64,000 nt of DNA from Gemmatimonadaceae bacterium (GTDB taxonomy: Bacteria > Gemmatimonadota > Gemmatimonadetes > Gemmatimonadales > Gemmatimonadaceae): assembly GCA_020846935.1 (NCBI GenBank), contig JADLCY010000002.1, positions 428,955 to 492,954 on the forward strand. The letters run 5' to 3'. The notes beneath the pieces are model-generated. The model was not told the origin of the DNA and made no database searches. It was given only the letters and a program-made list of their open reading frames with translations. This document shows, piece by piece, positions 35,428-44,640 of the stretch (the stretch's first letter is position 1; every line of letters starts with the position of its first letter). The position numbers and the translations under genes were made by a program.

Positions 35428-37143
35428 GTGACCCATCCTGCGTCGTCTCCGTCCCCTGCGCCCGCTCCCGAGGGGAGGGGCCGGGACTTCATCCGCGACA
35501 TGGTGACGGCGGACGTGGCCAGTGGAAAGTACGGTCGGCCGGTGAAGACCCGCTTTCCCCCGGAGCCGAACGGCTTCCTGCACATGGGGCATGCCAAGTC
35601 GATCTGCCTCAACTTCGGCATCGCCAGCGAGTTCGGCGGGTCGTGCAACCTGCGGTTCGACGACACGAACCCGTTCACCGAAGACATCAGGTACGTCAAC
35701 TCGATCCGCGAGGATCTCGCGTGGCTGGGGTTCACGCCGGCGAACGAGTTCTACGCCAGCGACTACTTCGAGCAGCTCTATGAGTTCGCCGAGCGCCTGG
35801 TGAACAAGGGCAAGGCGTACGTGGACTCGCAGAACGAGGAGGAGATTCGCCAGGGGCGCGGCACGGTGACGAAGGCCGGGAGCGACTCGCCGTATCGCGC
35901 GCGATCGATCGGGGAGAACCTCGACCTGCTGCGTCGCATGCGGGCCGGCGAGTTCCCGGACGGCGCGCACGTGTTGCGGGCGAAGATCGACATGGCGCAC
36001 CCGAACATGATCATGCGGGATCCGCTGCTGCTGCGCATCCGCCATGCGGCGCATTATCGCCGCGGGGACGCGTGGTGCATCTATCCGTTGTACGACTTTG
36101 CGCATGGCCTGTCCGATGCGATCGAGGGCATTACGCACTCGTTATGCACCCTCGAGTTCAAGGACAACCGGGACATCTACGACTGGCTCGTCCGGGAGGT
36201 CGGCTTCGAGCGGCCGCCCGAGCAGACCGAGTTCGCGCGCCTGGTGCTGGATTACACCGTGTTCAGCAAGCGGAAGCTCCTGCGCCTGGTGAAGGACGGG
36301 CACGTCAGCGGCTGGGATGATCCCCGCATGCCGACCATCGCCGGCGCTCGGCGACGCGGGATCACGCCGGAAGGCATTCGCGACTTTGCCGAAACGGTGG
36401 GCGTGGCGCGCAAGGACGCGCGGACCGAGCTGGCGACCTTCGAGCACGCCGTGCGCAACGACCTCAACATGCGCGTGCCGCGGGTGCTGTGCGTGGTGAA
36501 TCCGCTCAAGGTCGTGCTGACGAACTATCCCGAGGGTCAGGTCGAGGAGCTCGATGCGTCGTATTACCCGCACGACGTCCCGAAAACCGGGTCGCGACCC
36601 GTACCGTTCGGTCGCGAACTGTTCATCGAGCGCGACGATTTCATGGAGGATCCGCCTCGCAAGTTCTTTCGCCTCGCGCCCGGCCGTGAGGTGCGACTGC
36701 GCTACGGCTATCTGATCACGTGCCAGGAAGTCGTGAAGGACGCGGCCGGCAACGTGATCGAGTTGCGTTGCACGTACGATCCCGCCACGCGCGGCGGCAA
36801 CGCGCCCGACGGCCGCAAGGTGCAGGGCACGATCCACTGGGTGTCGGCGGCGCACGCGCTGCCCTGCGAACTGCGGTTGTATGATCGGCTCTTCACGATC
36901 CCCGATCCCGACGCCGTGCCGGAGGGACAGGACTTTACGGCCGTGCTGAACCCGGACTCTCTCGTCGTCGTGAAGGGAGCGAAGGTGGAGCGCAGCGTCG
37001 GCGCCGATCCCGTGGGAACACGTTACCAGTTCGAGCGGACCGGCTATTTCATCAGCGACCCCGATTCCCGGCCCGATGGTCTGGTGTTCAACCGCACGGT
37101 CACGCTCAAGGACAGCTGGGAGAAGGTCAAGGCCAAGGGGTAA
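35428..37143 (+). CDS. glnS: Glutaminyl-tRNA synthetase
   Basis: A 571-residue class I synthetase that charges tRNA-Gln with glutamine. The HIGH motif appears as PPEPNGFLHMGHAKSICLNF and the KMSKS loop as VFSKRKL. The recognition segments FDDTNPFTEDIRYVNSIRED and CIYPLYDFAHGLSDAIEGIT are typical of bacterial GlnRS, and two anticodon-binding beta-barrels fill the C-terminus. Length is normal for the family. The start is GTG 35428, with an Ala/Pro-rich extension before the conserved DFIRDMV. It is the only clear housekeeping gene in the window. Confidence 0.97.
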   Translation: MTHPASSPSPAPAPEGRGRDFIRDMVTADVASGKYGRPVKTRFPPEPNGFLHMGHAKSICLNFGIASEFGGSCNLRFDDTNPFTEDIRYVNSIREDLAWLGFTPANEFYASDYFEQLYEFAERLVNKGKAYVDSQNEEEIRQGRGTVTKAGSDSPYRARSIGENLDLLRRMRAGEFPDGAHVLRAKIDMAHPNMIMRDPLLLRIRHAAHYRRGDAWCIYPLYDFAHGLSDAIEGITHSLCTLEFKDNRDIYDWLVREVGFERPPEQTEFARLVLDYTVFSKRKLLRLVKDGHVSGWDDPRMPTIAGARRRGITPEGIRDFAETVGVARKDARTELATFEHAVRNDLNMRVPRVLCVVNPLKVVLTNYPEGQVEELDASYYPHDVPKTGSRPVPFGRELFIERDDFMEDPPRKFFRLAPGREVRLRYGYLITCQEVVKDAAGNVIELRCTYDPATRGGNAPDGRKVQGTIHWVSAAHALPCELRLYDRLFTIPDPDAVPEGQDFTAVLNPDSLVVVKGAKVERSVGADPVGTRYQFERTGYFISDPDSRPDGLVFNRTVTLKDSWEKVKAKG

Positions 37144-37254
37144 GCGCGCTCGGACGCTGGGTGCGAGGGGCCGGAGGGGCTACGGGACGCCTTGCACGCG
37201 ACCCGCCAGAAAGCCCGGAAGCTTCACACTCGCTCGACGGTCTCCGTCGCGCGG

Positions 37255-37311
37255 GGCTGGAGAGGCTACCCGACGCACTGGGGGCGAGGTGCCGGAGGCC
37301 CCTCTCCAGCC
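37255..37311 (+). terminator. Long-loop inverted repeat after glnS
   Basis: GGCTGGAGAGG (37255-37265) and CCTCTCCAGCC (37301-37311) are perfect 11-bp complements separated by 35 bases. It lies in the spacer between glnS and the DUF4173 gene. It may form part of a terminator or be a decayed repeat element. Confidence 0.4.
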
Positions 37312-37396
37312 TGCTGGACGGTCCAACCAGGCCTCGGCGCTCGGCGCGCAAGGTACCGATCCACTGAGATGCGGGTTGCGAAATCGTCAGTGGCGC

Positions 37397-37417
37397 GTAC
37401 TTTATGATACAAAGTAC
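37397..37417. promoter_or_regulatory. Dyad GTACTTT-N7-AAAGTAC over the DUF4173 promoter
   Basis: The 7-bp arms at 37397-37403 and 37411-37417 are perfect complements. A -10-like TATGAT (37403-37408) lies in the spacer, so a bound repressor would block the promoter. No adjacent regulator gene is present. Confidence 0.6.
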
Positions 37418-37433
37418 TCTCCGACAACTCGCC

Positions 37434-39008
37434 ATGCCGATTCCTGCCACCCCGACCGGCCCTCTCGCCGCCCACGCCAACGACAGCGACCCTGGTCGCG
37501 TCGTCGATCGCCAGCGCGTTGCGCGCACCGTCCTGGGGCACGGCATCCTCCTCGGAATCGCCGGCGATGCCCTGCTCCGCGAGAACGCGGTGGGCCTCAA
37601 CGTCACCATCTGGCTCCTGGCCCTGGTGGCCGCGGTGGTGGCGGTGACGCATGCGCAGCACGGCCGGATCGCGCCCGCCCAGCGCGAGCCGCTGGCCGCG
37701 GCGATCGCGTTCGCGCTCCTGCTCACCCTGCGCGACGCACCGCTGCTCGCGGTTGCCGCCATCGTCGCGTCGTTAGGCTCGACGGCCCTCGCCGCCCTCG
37801 TCGCGGCCCCGGGCGCCCTGCCACCGCTCAGTCGGCTCCCGGTGCGCGCGATCGTCGACGCTGGCGCCCGCTTCGTGCCGCAGGGCCTCGTGGGCGCGAT
37901 CTTCTTCCTGGTGGGGGATGCGCGCCTCGTCGTGCGAGGCGAGCGACGCGCTCTCGCCGTGACGCGAGTGGTCGTCCAGGCCGTTGGGCTCGCGGTCGCC
38001 GCGGGATGGCTTCTCCTGACGCTCCTGCGCGCCGGGGATGCGGTCTTCGCGCGGACCACCGACAGCCTCTTCGCCTGGAGCCCGCCCAACGTCCTGCAAC
38101 ACGTGGTGTTTGCCGCCCTGTTCGCGTGGCCGGCGCTCGGATGGCTGCACCGCTGGTCCGCCTACCGCGGACCCCTCGACCTGCCCGTACCCCTGCCGAC
38201 GCTGTCGGCCACCAACGCAACGACGGTGCTCTCGACCATGAACATCGTGTTCGTGGCATTCCTCGCCGTCCAGGTGCGCGTGCTCTTTGGCGGCCAGGCC
38301 TACGTGCAGGCCGTCACCGGCCTCACGCTCGCCGAATACGCGCGCTCGGGATTCTTTGCGCTCGTGGTCACGACCGCGGTGGTGCTGGTGACGCTCCTCG
38401 CGCTCGATGGCGCGGCCGCGCAGGGAGCGCTGGCCGGCGTCAGGCGTCACCGCCTGCTTGCCACCAGCCTCGTCGCCATGGTCGCCCTCCTGCTCCTCTC
38501 GGCGCTCGTCCGCATGCGCCTCTACATGGACGCGTTTGGGCTTTCCATCGATCGCGTGTACGCCACGGTGGCGATGGCGTGGATTACCATCGCGCTCGTC
38601 GGCTTCGGCGCGACGGTCCTGCGTGGCCGGAGCGACGCCTTCGTGGCCGTGGCACTCCGCAGCGGATGGGCCGTCCTGCTGGCCGTCGCCATTGCCGATC
38701 CGGAAGGTGCGGTCGCCCGATCCAACCTGGCCCGCGCTGCAGCGGCGCGCGGCGCTTTCGATGCGCCGTACCACGCCACGCTCTCGGCGGACGCCACGCC
38801 TGCCCTGGTGGCGGCCCTCGCCGCGGCGCCGCCGGACTCCACCACGTGTGCGGTCGCCTGGCGCCTGATGCAGCGCAACGACGCCGACCACGGCTTCGCC
38901 ACGTGGAATCTGGGTCGGGTTCGTGCGCGGGACGCGGTCAGTGCCGCCGCGCCGACGTGGCGTGCGGCGTGCCCACGTGTCGCGGCCGACACGCCGCGCG
39001 TACCGTAG
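37434..39008 (+). CDS. DUF4173/DUF4153-type multi-span membrane protein
   Basis: A protein of about 524 residues with roughly 12 hydrophobic segments and a short C-terminal soluble tail. The family-like core is VLSTMNIVFVAFLAVQVRVL, then GLTLAEYARSGFFALVVTTA. The function of DUF4173 is unknown; such genes are often beside small regulators or envelope-stress genes. ATG 37434 is preferred because the dyad and a -10-like TATGAT lie just before it. An in-frame ATG at 37404 lies inside that dyad and would place the start within the promoter. Confidence 0.75.
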   Translation: MPIPATPTGPLAAHANDSDPGRVVDRQRVARTVLGHGILLGIAGDALLRENAVGLNVTIWLLALVAAVVAVTHAQHGRIAPAQREPLAAAIAFALLLTLRDAPLLAVAAIVASLGSTALAALVAAPGALPPLSRLPVRAIVDAGARFVPQGLVGAIFFLVGDARLVVRGERRALAVTRVVVQAVGLAVAAGWLLLTLLRAGDAVFARTTDSLFAWSPPNVLQHVVFAALFAWPALGWLHRWSAYRGPLDLPVPLPTLSATNATTVLSTMNIVFVAFLAVQVRVLFGGQAYVQAVTGLTLAEYARSGFFALVVTTAVVLVTLLALDGAAAQGALAGVRRHRLLATSLVAMVALLLLSALVRMRLYMDAFGLSIDRVYATVAMAWITIALVGFGATVLRGRSDAFVAVALRSGWAVLLAVAIADPEGAVARSNLARAAAARGAFDAPYHATLSADATPALVAALAAAPPDSTTCAVAWRLMQRNDADHGFATWNLGRVRARDAVSAAAPTWRAACPRVAADTPRVP

Positions 39009-39266
39009 AACAGCGTCCCCGATGTGACCTGCCGGTTGTCACGCGCGCCGACCCGTGACATGGTGAAGGCGGGCCCGGCCGTGCTCGGACCGGGGCCTCC
39101 ATCCCAACGCCGGGCTCAGGTCATGGAACGCGTGCTGCTGGCCCCCATCACCGCTGGCCGTGGTCGCAAAGCGCACGTCGGCCATGCGGCGGCGCGGCCG
39201 CTCGCGTGCGTGCGCTCGCGCGCGACCGGCGTAGTGACCAACGCGCAATAGCCGGCGGCCAACAGC

Positions 39267-41339
39267 GTGAGCGCTCCCATGCCTTCGCTGCCGCGGCTCA
39301 CGCTGCGCGTCGCCTTCGCGGGAACGCGAACGCTCGACGCGGCGCGTACCCGGTTCCTCGACACCTCGCTCGAGCGCGCCCTGCACCTCATGGGCGCCGA
39401 GCTGTGCTCGGCGATCACCCACGGGGCAACGAGCGTGCGCGGTGTTTCGCGATTCTACGATCGCGGGTCGCCGCCACTCCTCCGCCTGGTCACCGGCCTG
39501 GCCGAAGGGGCTGATGTGATCGCGCATCGCGTGGCGCTGCGCTACGCCTCGGACCGCGAGTCAACCGGCGTGGACGCAGAGGTAGCCGCGGTGCTCCCGT
39601 GCGACCTTGCCGCGTATCGGGATTCACGCGAACCGGGCTTTGCCCAGACGTTCGACCGGTGCGCCGAAGCCTGCCGCTACATCGTGGCGCTGGACGGCGT
39701 GTGCGACAAACCGACGCCGGATACGCCGCTTGCGCAGCAACGGCGCAGCCGGGCGTATCGCGCGCAGGCGACGGTGATCCTTCGCCACGCCGACCTGCTG
39801 ATCGCCGCGACGGATCCGTTGCAGCCGGCACGGGCGGGCGGCACGATGGAGACGGTGGGCGCCGCGCTGGACCGCGACGTTCCAGTGCTGCTCATCGACA
39901 TCGAGCGACAGCGGATCCGGCTCCTGGAACCGTTTCAGGACCTGCACATTGCCCTGGGCGCCGAACCGCCTGATGACGTACAGCTGGCCAGCCGCCTGCA
40001 CGATGTGCTTGGCCGCATCCTCGTCGATCCGGACGAGCACCGGCCGGTGGCGACGTCGCACGACGATGCCTCGTCCCCGGGAGAACGCCTCCTCGAGGAG
40101 TACTTCCATCGGCCTGAACTTCCGCCGGTGGCGCGGGATGCGAGCGGCAGCGCCAGGCGCATCCCTACACATCGAGAGCGCATCTGGCGTTGGTTCGAGA
40201 GCCGCTTTCAGCGTGACCGCACGGCGCTCACCGGCGACCCATCGCTCCCTCCCGTACTGACGTGGCGCTCCCGGGCGACCGAACTCACGTACCACTACGC
40301 CGGTCTCTATCGCGGCGCGTACCTGGTGAACTACGCGCTCGCGCTGCTGGCCGTCACGTTCGCCGGGTCGAGCCTCGTGCTCCTCGCGTTCCAGGCCTCC
40401 GCGGCGGCCGCTCCCGGCCATGGTGGCGCGAACCCGATGCTCGTTGTCCTGCTCCTGCTCGCGACCATCAAGCTCGCGCTGGTGGTGACCATCGCGCGCA
40501 ACACGCACCAGGCCAATCACGGCGACTGGAACGACCGCATGGTCGACTATCGCTACCTCGCCGAGCGCTTGCGCGCGATGTATTACCTGCCGTTGCTGGC
40601 GAGCTTTGACCCACCATCGGCGGCACCGCCGCAGTACGCCGCGCGCGTCGTCAGACAGAGCGCGGTGGACTGGCTGCTCGCCGCGATCCTCCGCGCGATC
40701 CAGCCTGGCGATTTCGCCACGCCGGAGATGATGCGCGGACGAGACGGGGCCGACCGACAGGTGCGCGTGCTCCGTCCCGACGCCCTCGCCGCGGCACGAC
40801 GGCTGCACGACGGGTGGATCCAGCAACAGGCCACATATCACGATCGCAGCGCGCGCTCGATGAACGCGCTGCATGGGTTCCTCGACCGATGGGGACGGCG
40901 ACTGAGCGTGGCCGTCATCGCCTTCGTGGCGATCGACATCGGTCTCACGATGGGTGAGTTGCTGCACGTGTTTCCCGCGTCGGTCGCGCACGCGGTCACG
41001 ACCTTGATCCCGTTCCTGGTGCTGATGGCAGCCGTGTTGCCGGCGGCGGTGTCATCGCTCAACGCGGTGCGCTTCCAGTCCGAGTGCCGGCGGCTGGCCG
41101 ACCGTAGCGCCGTGATTCGCACGATCCTCAGGGGTCGCGACCCGGCACGCCCGGGCGGTCGCCTGCTGGCCGCCCAACAGTTGATCGCGCAGATCGAGCA
41201 GGCGCAGGGGAACCCCGCCACCGATCCGGCTTCGTGGGTCGCCGAGTCGCTGCGTCTGACCGAAACGGTCGCCCGCGACTTTGCCGAGGAGGCGGGTGAG
41301 TGGTCGGTGCTCTACGCGAAGGAGCTGCCCGAACCCTGA
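39267..41339 (+). CDS. SLOG-domain protein with SLATT-like membrane effector region
   Basis: A 690-residue protein. Residues 12-215 look like a SLOG (Rossmann, LOG/DprA-related) nucleotide-binding domain: LRVAFAGTRTLDAARTR, LVTGLAEGADVIAHRVAL, TVILRHADLLIAATDP and GGTMETVGAALDRDVPVLLI. The rest has two pairs of membrane helices (about 352-376, 390-410, 545-570, 575-600). WNDRMVDYRYLAERLRAMYY after the first pair and SSLNAVRFQSECRRLADRSA after the second recall SLATT-type 2TM effectors. SLOG proteins sense NAD-derived or other nucleotides in Thoeris and related systems. The stop codon region overlaps the convergent RDD gene. GTG 39267 or ATG 39279 may start it. Confidence 0.75.
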   Translation: MSAPMPSLPRLTLRVAFAGTRTLDAARTRFLDTSLERALHLMGAELCSAITHGATSVRGVSRFYDRGSPPLLRLVTGLAEGADVIAHRVALRYASDRESTGVDAEVAAVLPCDLAAYRDSREPGFAQTFDRCAEACRYIVALDGVCDKPTPDTPLAQQRRSRAYRAQATVILRHADLLIAATDPLQPARAGGTMETVGAALDRDVPVLLIDIERQRIRLLEPFQDLHIALGAEPPDDVQLASRLHDVLGRILVDPDEHRPVATSHDDASSPGERLLEEYFHRPELPPVARDASGSARRIPTHRERIWRWFESRFQRDRTALTGDPSLPPVLTWRSRATELTYHYAGLYRGAYLVNYALALLAVTFAGSSLVLLAFQASAAAAPGHGGANPMLVVLLLLATIKLALVVTIARNTHQANHGDWNDRMVDYRYLAERLRAMYYLPLLASFDPPSAAPPQYAARVVRQSAVDWLLAAILRAIQPGDFATPEMMRGRDGADRQVRVLRPDALAAARRLHDGWIQQQATYHDRSARSMNALHGFLDRWGRRLSVAVIAFVAIDIGLTMGELLHVFPASVAHAVTTLIPFLVLMAAVLPAAVSSLNAVRFQSECRRLADRSAVIRTILRGRDPARPGGRLLAAQQLIAQIEQAQGNPATDPASWVAESLRLTETVARDFAEEAGEWSVLYAKELPEP

Positions 41340-42178
41340 GGCGTGCTCACGGCGCGCGGGCGCGATGGCCGACGCACGACCCAGGTGCCCGCCACGCGAT
41401 CGTGCGGCATCCGCCGCTCCCTGCGTGACGCGAGCGCGGCACACAACGCGAGGTACGGGAGCGCAAGCGCCAGGAGCACACGGCCTTCCATCTCACCATC
41501 ACCGTGGTACTCCTCGCGACCGAAGACGATGGCCATGATCAGGGCCAGCAGCACCAGGTAGCGGACCAGCGATCGCACGACGATGCGGGAGGCGAACGGG
41601 GTCTCCCCGGCCGCATCGACCACCATGAGCCCAAACACGCGCTTGCCGATCGTAGTCCCGCTGAACGACTCCGCGGCCACGTGGTAAAGGAGCGGCAGCA
41701 CGAAGAACGTCGCGGTCCGCACCGTCGCCACCGTGTCGAGGGCGCTCGCGGGATTCGCGCGCAGGATGAGCGCGCCGATGATGCCGCCGATCGCCACCGT
41801 GAGGAGCACCACGATCAGCAGATCGATGAGCGCGGCGAGCGCGCGGGAGACGACCGGTGCCACCTGCTGCCCCCGCCGACCGATGGGTGAGCGCGTGGAC
41901 TGGCGCGAGCGCCCATAGATGGTGTGCGTGAGCGGCGGTGGTGCCGCCACGCCATCCCCATCGAAGCCGTCATCGATCAGATCAGCCGGAACGTCGCCCG
42001 GCGAGCCGAAGAGCCAGGGAATCTCGCCGGCAGGCACCCAGTCATCGACGCCCGGCGCCCACACCAGACCGCGCGGGGAGAGCTGGCCGCGCTGCACGGC
42101 TGCCAGCAGAGCGTCCCATGAGATCGGACCTTCGCGGCCCGCGAGATCGGCGTAGTACCACGCGGAGCGCGAGGTCAT
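41312..42178 (-). CDS. GYF_2-RDD membrane protein
   Basis: A 288-residue protein. Residues 1-57 are a GYF_2-type domain (WYYADLAGREGPISWDALLA, GLVWAPGVDDWVPAGEI), which binds proline-rich peptides. After a Pro-rich linker, residues 100-235 are an RDD domain with three or four membrane spans (RALAALIDLLIVVLLTVAI, GTTIGKRVFGLMVVDAAGET). RDD proteins are small transport-like or scaffold membrane proteins. The ATG overlaps the nSTAND stop by ATGA (42175-42178), so it is the third gene of the operon. Its last 28 bases overlap the SLOG gene on the opposite strand. Confidence 0.85.
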   Translation of the reverse strand: MTSRSAWYYADLAGREGPISWDALLAAVQRGQLSPRGLVWAPGVDDWVPAGEIPWLFGSPGDVPADLIDDGFDGDGVAAPPPLTHTIYGRSRQSTRSPIGRRGQQVAPVVSRALAALIDLLIVVLLTVAIGGIIGALILRANPASALDTVATVRTATFFVLPLLYHVAAESFSGTTIGKRVFGLMVVDAAGETPFASRIVVRSLVRYLVLLALIMAIVFGREEYHGDGEMEGRVLLALALPYLALCAALASRRERRMPHDRVAGTWVVRRPSRPRAVSTPQGSGSSFA

Positions 42179-44640
42179 CGCACACTCCGCCGGAAGAGTT
42201 GCTCGTACCGGTCGAGGTCGGGGTGACGCAGTCGTGCGGCCCTGAACACCGCGATATCCTGCAGCGCGACTTCGGCGTACGTGCCGGTCGCGGTCCGGAG
42301 CTGGCGTGGCGCGAGGCGCAGGAGTTCGGCCTCCATCCGGCGCAGCTCTCCGCGAAAGACGCGGGCGTGACGGGCGTTCTGGGCAATCCAGTCCAGCGAA
42401 GGATCCAGCCGCAGCGCGTGGTTTGAGCTTCCGAGGCTGGCCGCGTAGTCGCCCGACAGCAGTTCGAACCACGCCAGGTTGCCAAGACTGCCGGCGTAGC
42501 GCGCTCGCAGCGCCGTGTTGGTGGAGTCGTCCTCGTAGCGGACTTCGAGGGCGTGTGTGCGGAGGCTGTAGGCGTCACGCGCGAGGGCGTGCGCGTGCTG
42601 AACCGTGGCGGAGTCCAGGTCGAGGTCGTCGCGCGCGGCCGTCGCGTATCGGCTGATGGTCCCCGTGAGGCTGTCGAGGATCGACAGCGACACGCGCGCA
42701 TACCCCGCCTGATGGACCGCATCGATGGCACGCCGCAGCAGGGTCTGCCGATCGACGTGGGAAGGCGCGAGCGAGGCGAGATTCATCGCTGCACTCGCGA
42801 TCTTCTCCGTATTGAACGTCGAGAGGGATGAGTCGGCGAGGAGGGCGAGCTGTCGATTGAGGTTGTCGCGCAACCGAAGCGTGTCGCCGCGGCGCGCCGC
42901 GAGAATGCCGGCCAGTCGATACGAAAACTCGGCGTCATTCCCTCCCCGACCCGCGCCCAGCAGCACGTGCAGGGAATCCGCGAGGTCCAGCACCCGCCCT
43001 GCATAGCTCGTCGCCTGACTGCTGTCTCCCCAGGCGAGTGCGCCCAGGAACGCGTACTGCAGTTCCTGCGAGGTGAGCAGCGGATCGCCGCGCACGCCGC
43101 GCCGCACGGCGTTGGTGGCGACGACGAGCGAATCCACCGCGTTGCGCGCGTCCTCGTCGTCCTTCGACTCACGGATGAACTGCAGCAGCGCCGTGTACGT
43201 ATGCGACTGCGTCTCGCGCGACCAGCCCAGCAGGCGCTCGGCGCGCGTGGCGGCGCGCGACTGCAGAAAGGCAAACACGCCGATGAGCGTCACGAGCACC
43301 GTCGCGGCCACCACGAGCTGGCCCGACCGACGCCGACCTTCGGCCGCCTTGCGGCGTTCCGCGATCGTGCGGAGGCGTCCGATGGCATCACGTTCGTGCG
43401 ACTGTCGCTGTTGCCGATACCGCAACATCACCGGTCCAAGGACATCGTGCGTGACTTCGAGCCGATGCATCCCCTGCTGCTGCTCCCGTCGGACGAGCCG
43501 CCGATCGACCAGCTCGTCGATCACTTTCGGTGTGATGCCGTCGATGCGGATCGCTTCGTCGTACGGATACGGCGTGCGGTAGCCGCCTTCGGTGAGCAGG
43601 CGGTCTTCGAGGAACGCAGGGACGCGCGGGTCGAGGGCTTCGACGCATCGCGCGTAGTACTGCGAGAGGATCTCATCGCGCGATCCGGTGAGCAGTGCCT
43701 CGGAGATGCGGCGCGGCACCGGGGTTGCCGCAAGGCGCCGTTCGTTCACCTGCTCGCACACCAGCGACAGGAGCCAGGGCTCCACTTCGAGGTCGCCCAG
43801 GGCGCGGGTGCCTCCACGCGTATCGCCCGCCACGAACCGCACGATCGTCTCGGCCACCTCGGGCTCGACCAACCGTCCGCCCGTCCCCAGCACGGAGTCG
43901 CGCGCGTCCGCGCCGGTGAGCCGCTCGAGCGCGAGCCGATGATGCGGGTTGATCCGCAGTCGCTCGCGCAGCTGGTCAAACTGCGGAAGGAAGTCCTCGC
44001 GGAAGGCGAACAGCACGTGATACCGCACCACGTCGTAGTCGTAGCCTTCGATCGACTCCGGTGTGGCATCAAAGACACGTCGCTGCGCCGCGCCAGGCCG
44101 TTGCGTGGTGAGCTCCTCGAGCAGGTCGATGGTGCCCGCGACACGCTCCCGTGCCTCGGCTGACTCCTGTCCCAGCGTGAACAGTTCCTCGAACTGGTCG
44201 ATCACGATCACCGGTCGCACGAGACGGTTGCGTGGGCTCCACCACTCCACACCGCGCCGGTGGAGGAACGACCACGCCGACTCGTCAGGCAGCGGCCGCG
44301 GCCCGTCGATCGACGCCTGGTCCATGGCCGCGGTGAGCGCGCGAAAGAGCTGCTCCCGCGCGTCCGGCGCCCCGGCCCCATGACCGAGTCGCAGATACAC
44401 CGGCAACCGGTCGCGTTCGCGCAGTCGCGGAAAGAGCCCGGCCTGCAGCAGCGACGTCTTTCCCAACCCGGACTTGCCATACAGGAACGTCACCGGCTCC
44501 GCTTCGAGCAGGCGCAGCAGCTCGGACACCTCGCGTCCGCGCCCATGAAACAGGCGCGCCGCCACCTCGGGAAAGGAGAGCAGCCCGGGCCAGGGACGTT
44601 CGGGATCGATGGCCACCTTGCCGTATTCGCCGGTGCTCAT
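42175..44640 (-). CDS. nSTAND-type ATPase with transmembrane segment and helical C-terminus
   Basis: An 821-residue protein. Residues 20-410 form an nSTAND NTPase: PWPGLLSFPEVAARLFHGRG, Walker A FLYGKSGLGKTSLL (52-65), Walker B VIVIDQFEELFTLG (144-157) and a winged-helix end (RLEVTHDVLGPVMLRYR). One membrane span follows (441-459). The remaining 360 residues are helical, TPR-like repeats rather than the WD40 repeats common in this class. STAND proteins stay off until the C-terminal sensor meets a ligand, then assemble and switch on effectors. The start overlaps the SIR2-TIR stop (ATGA, 44637-44640), making SIR2-TIR the probable effector. Confidence 0.88.
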   Translation of the reverse strand: MSTGEYGKVAIDPERPWPGLLSFPEVAARLFHGRGREVSELLRLLEAEPVTFLYGKSGLGKTSLLQAGLFPRLRERDRLPVYLRLGHGAGAPDAREQLFRALTAAMDQASIDGPRPLPDESAWSFLHRRGVEWWSPRNRLVRPVIVIDQFEELFTLGQESAEARERVAGTIDLLEELTTQRPGAAQRRVFDATPESIEGYDYDVVRYHVLFAFREDFLPQFDQLRERLRINPHHRLALERLTGADARDSVLGTGGRLVEPEVAETIVRFVAGDTRGGTRALGDLEVEPWLLSLVCEQVNERRLAATPVPRRISEALLTGSRDEILSQYYARCVEALDPRVPAFLEDRLLTEGGYRTPYPYDEAIRIDGITPKVIDELVDRRLVRREQQQGMHRLEVTHDVLGPVMLRYRQQRQSHERDAIGRLRTIAERRKAAEGRRRSGQLVVAATVLVTLIGVFAFLQSRAATRAERLLGWSRETQSHTYTALLQFIRESKDDEDARNAVDSLVVATNAVRRGVRGDPLLTSQELQYAFLGALAWGDSSQATSYAGRVLDLADSLHVLLGAGRGGNDAEFSYRLAGILAARRGDTLRLRDNLNRQLALLADSSLSTFNTEKIASAAMNLASLAPSHVDRQTLLRRAIDAVHQAGYARVSLSILDSLTGTISRYATAARDDLDLDSATVQHAHALARDAYSLRTHALEVRYEDDSTNTALRARYAGSLGNLAWFELLSGDYAASLGSSNHALRLDPSLDWIAQNARHARVFRGELRRMEAELLRLAPRQLRTATGTYAEVALQDIAVFRAARLRHPDLDRYEQLFRRSVR

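Noticed and set aside
39116..39418. Small minus-strand hydrophobic frame before the SLOG gene
   Set aside because: It overlaps the SLOG N-terminus, lacks a ribosome-binding site and has no family resemblance.
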